Positions 48,422-49,482 of a DNA stretch of 49,482 nucleotides are shown here, piece by piece. Made by a program: the position numbers and the translations under genes. The notes beneath the pieces are model-generated. The model was not told the DNA's origin. It did no database searches and saw only the letters and a list, made by a program, of their open reading frames with translations. Origin of the DNA: Gammaproteobacteria bacterium (GTDB lineage Bacteria > Pseudomonadota > Gammaproteobacteria > Ga0077554 > Ga007554). Numbering within the stretch: position 1 is the stretch's first letter; each line of letters opens with the position of its first letter. The stretch is taken from NCBI GenBank assembly GCA_021731145.1, contig JAKFXX010000039.1, forward strand, positions 1 through 49,482, given 5' to 3'.

Positions 48422-49330
48422 TTCTTTACTCAATTTGGTGTTCAAGCTTCGTAATCCGATTGCAAAGCCCAGCGCGAGCAGACCAGCAATCAATACGGTC
48501 TCCGCCGATGCGCCCAACCGCTCGAACCACTGGGTGTAAAAATGGATGGCGCCAAATACTGCTACCACGTTAACCAACCATCTTCGGTTTCGTTTCCATG
48601 CCCAGGCTCCTGCTGCAATCAAGGCAATCGCCCAAAGTGTCGCAAAAACCCAATCGGCGATGACTATTTCGCCCCCCTCCTTGCGATCGCCCCATAAAGA
48701 ACCGATCCAGAAGCCAAAGTTAACAAGAAACACGCCCGCTCTTGAGGCGGCGATGGCTATCTCTTGGTAGCCGGTAGCGAGACGCTTCGATAGTTGATAG
48801 GTAGCGACCGAGAAAATAGTGAACAAGGCTACTGTTAACGTAGGCTCTTGGATGCCAAGAAAGTACGTGGCGTGAAAATAACCCGTCCTAGCGCCAAGGC
48901 AGGATGAAAGGGCAAGTACCGCAAGAACGGTCAACAACGAGCTGCGTGCAAAAACACCCGCACCCGCGAATGCTGCGGCAACCAACAAGAAGGAACCGAC
49001 AGAACCCTCACCAACCTTGATAACACCACCTCCAAACAGGAGTGCACCCACCAGGATGCAAATGTTGGCAAGAACGCTCCATTTCTCAAAGCGTGCATAT
49101 ACCAACGTGAGCCCAACGGCACAGATCACCAAGCCGAGGGCAATTGCAGTAGTAGGCGTTGGAAGAAGAGCAAGAGTAGCTCCGCCGACCGCGACCACAC
49201 CAAAGCCAACGAGAATGTTGAAGGCGAGATGAGCAGTACCGCGAGCAGAAAACTGACTGAATTTGTCATACTCGGCCTGGTTGATTTTTCCTTCTTCCAA
49301 GAGCTTATCCAGGTCAATCGTTACCTTCAT
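48416..49330 (-). CDS. DUF2157-like multi-pass membrane protein in an integron-type cassette
   Basis: The 304-residue protein has a short soluble N-terminus (MKVTIDLDKLLEEGKINQAE) followed by eight or nine membrane helices. This layout resembles DUF2157 proteins, whose function is unknown. GTCCACAATG and a GAGGAG ribosome site precede it. TAGGC lies just upstream (49352-49356) and a full attC overlaps its stop, so it is a complete gene cassette of about 1 kb. Confidence 0.8.
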   Translation of the reverse strand: MKVTIDLDKLLEEGKINQAEYDKFSQFSARGTAHLAFNILVGFGVVAVGGATLALLPTPTTAIALGLVICAVGLTLVYARFEKWSVLANICILVGALLFGGGVIKVGEGSVGSFLLVAAAFAGAGVFARSSLLTVLAVLALSSCLGARTGYFHATYFLGIQEPTLTVALFTIFSVATYQLSKRLATGYQEIAIAASRAGVFLVNFGFWIGSLWGDRKEGGEIVIADWVFATLWAIALIAAGAWAWKRNRRWLVNVVAVFGAIHFYTQWFERLGASAETVLIAGLLALGFAIGLRSLNTKLSKEA

Positions 49331-49356
49331 TGTGGACTCCTCTGAGGATCGGCCTA

Positions 49357-49482
49357 ATCGGGATAGGAAGAAGCCTCGCGGCCCCTCCCTCCCACACCAC
49401 CGGACGTACGGGTCACGTATCCGGCGGTTCGATGGATTAAATTCCTACCGTGGCGCAAGGCTGGGTAGTCCCAAGTTTTCGA
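49357..49482 (-). mobile_element. 3' end of a group II intron (continues past window)
   Basis: Minus-strand domain V is at 49394-49430: GAACCGCCGGATACG, tetraloop region TGAC, then the pairing CCGTACGTCCGGTGGTGT. A domain VI-like helix with GAGGCTTCTTCCTATCCCGAT follows and ends AT at 49357. The next bases TAGGC are the remainder of an attC core. This resembles the 3' ends of chloroplast-like or attC-targeting bacterial group II introns. The reverse transcriptase gene would lie to the right of the window. Confidence 0.75.

Overview
The window reads as a chromosomal segment of a gammaproteobacterium. The main evidence is the order fliLMNOPQR-flhB-flhA-flhF on one strand behind a sigma-54-type promoter, and the leuD-leuB-asd-fimV neighbourhood. 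I cannot name a species. A Cyc2-like cytochrome-porin hints at extracellular or outer-membrane electron transfer, but this is inference.

Layout. 1-7940 (minus): flagellar export and switch operon fliL to flhF, with flhF cut by the window edge. 8214-29550 (plus): a metal-resistance island. It holds a His-rich periplasmic protein, a CusF-like chaperone, a MerR-family regulator, a CusCBA-type RND efflux system, a Cyc2-like fused cytochrome-porin, an eight-gene N-type F1Fo-ATPase operon, and a second copper operon (small membrane proteins, two methyltransferase-like proteins, a CopA P-type ATPase with two YHS domains, and a rhodanese). 29778-36345 (minus): a CbiQ-like protein, FimV, Asd, LeuB and LeuD. 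36369-42737: a MITE-like element and a cell-surface polysaccharide cluster (two glycosyltransferases, a polysaccharide deacetylase-like protein, a sulfotransferase and a divergent asparagine-synthase-like protein). 42832-46075 (minus): a three-gene PAS/histidine kinase/response regulator operon. 46284-49482: a patchwork of a decayed higBA pair, integron-type gene cassettes with attC-like sites, two group II intron ends and transposase scraps.

The most unusual system is the N-ATPase. Its beta subunit carries an N-terminal YHS metal-binding domain with the same cysteine spacing as YHS domain 1 of the CopA pump encoded 8 kb away. The operon also lacks atpR, and its c subunit has Met where N-ATPases usually have the ion-liganding Gln. 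Two MerR-type promoters with 19-bp spacers and related dyads precede the RND operon and the CopA operon, so both are probably controlled by the MerR protein at 9204-9662. The N-ATPase sits between them and is probably part of the same metal response (inference).

The island shows heavy rearrangement. The 3' end of cusA occurs three times, each copy ending exactly at the stop codon. A 54-bp repeat is inserted in the same reading frame in both atpD and the rhodanese gene. Two copies of a MITE-like repeat lie in opposite orientation 21 kb apart. At the right end, two group II intron boundaries both fit insertion at the same position (GT|TAGGC type) of integron attC core sites.
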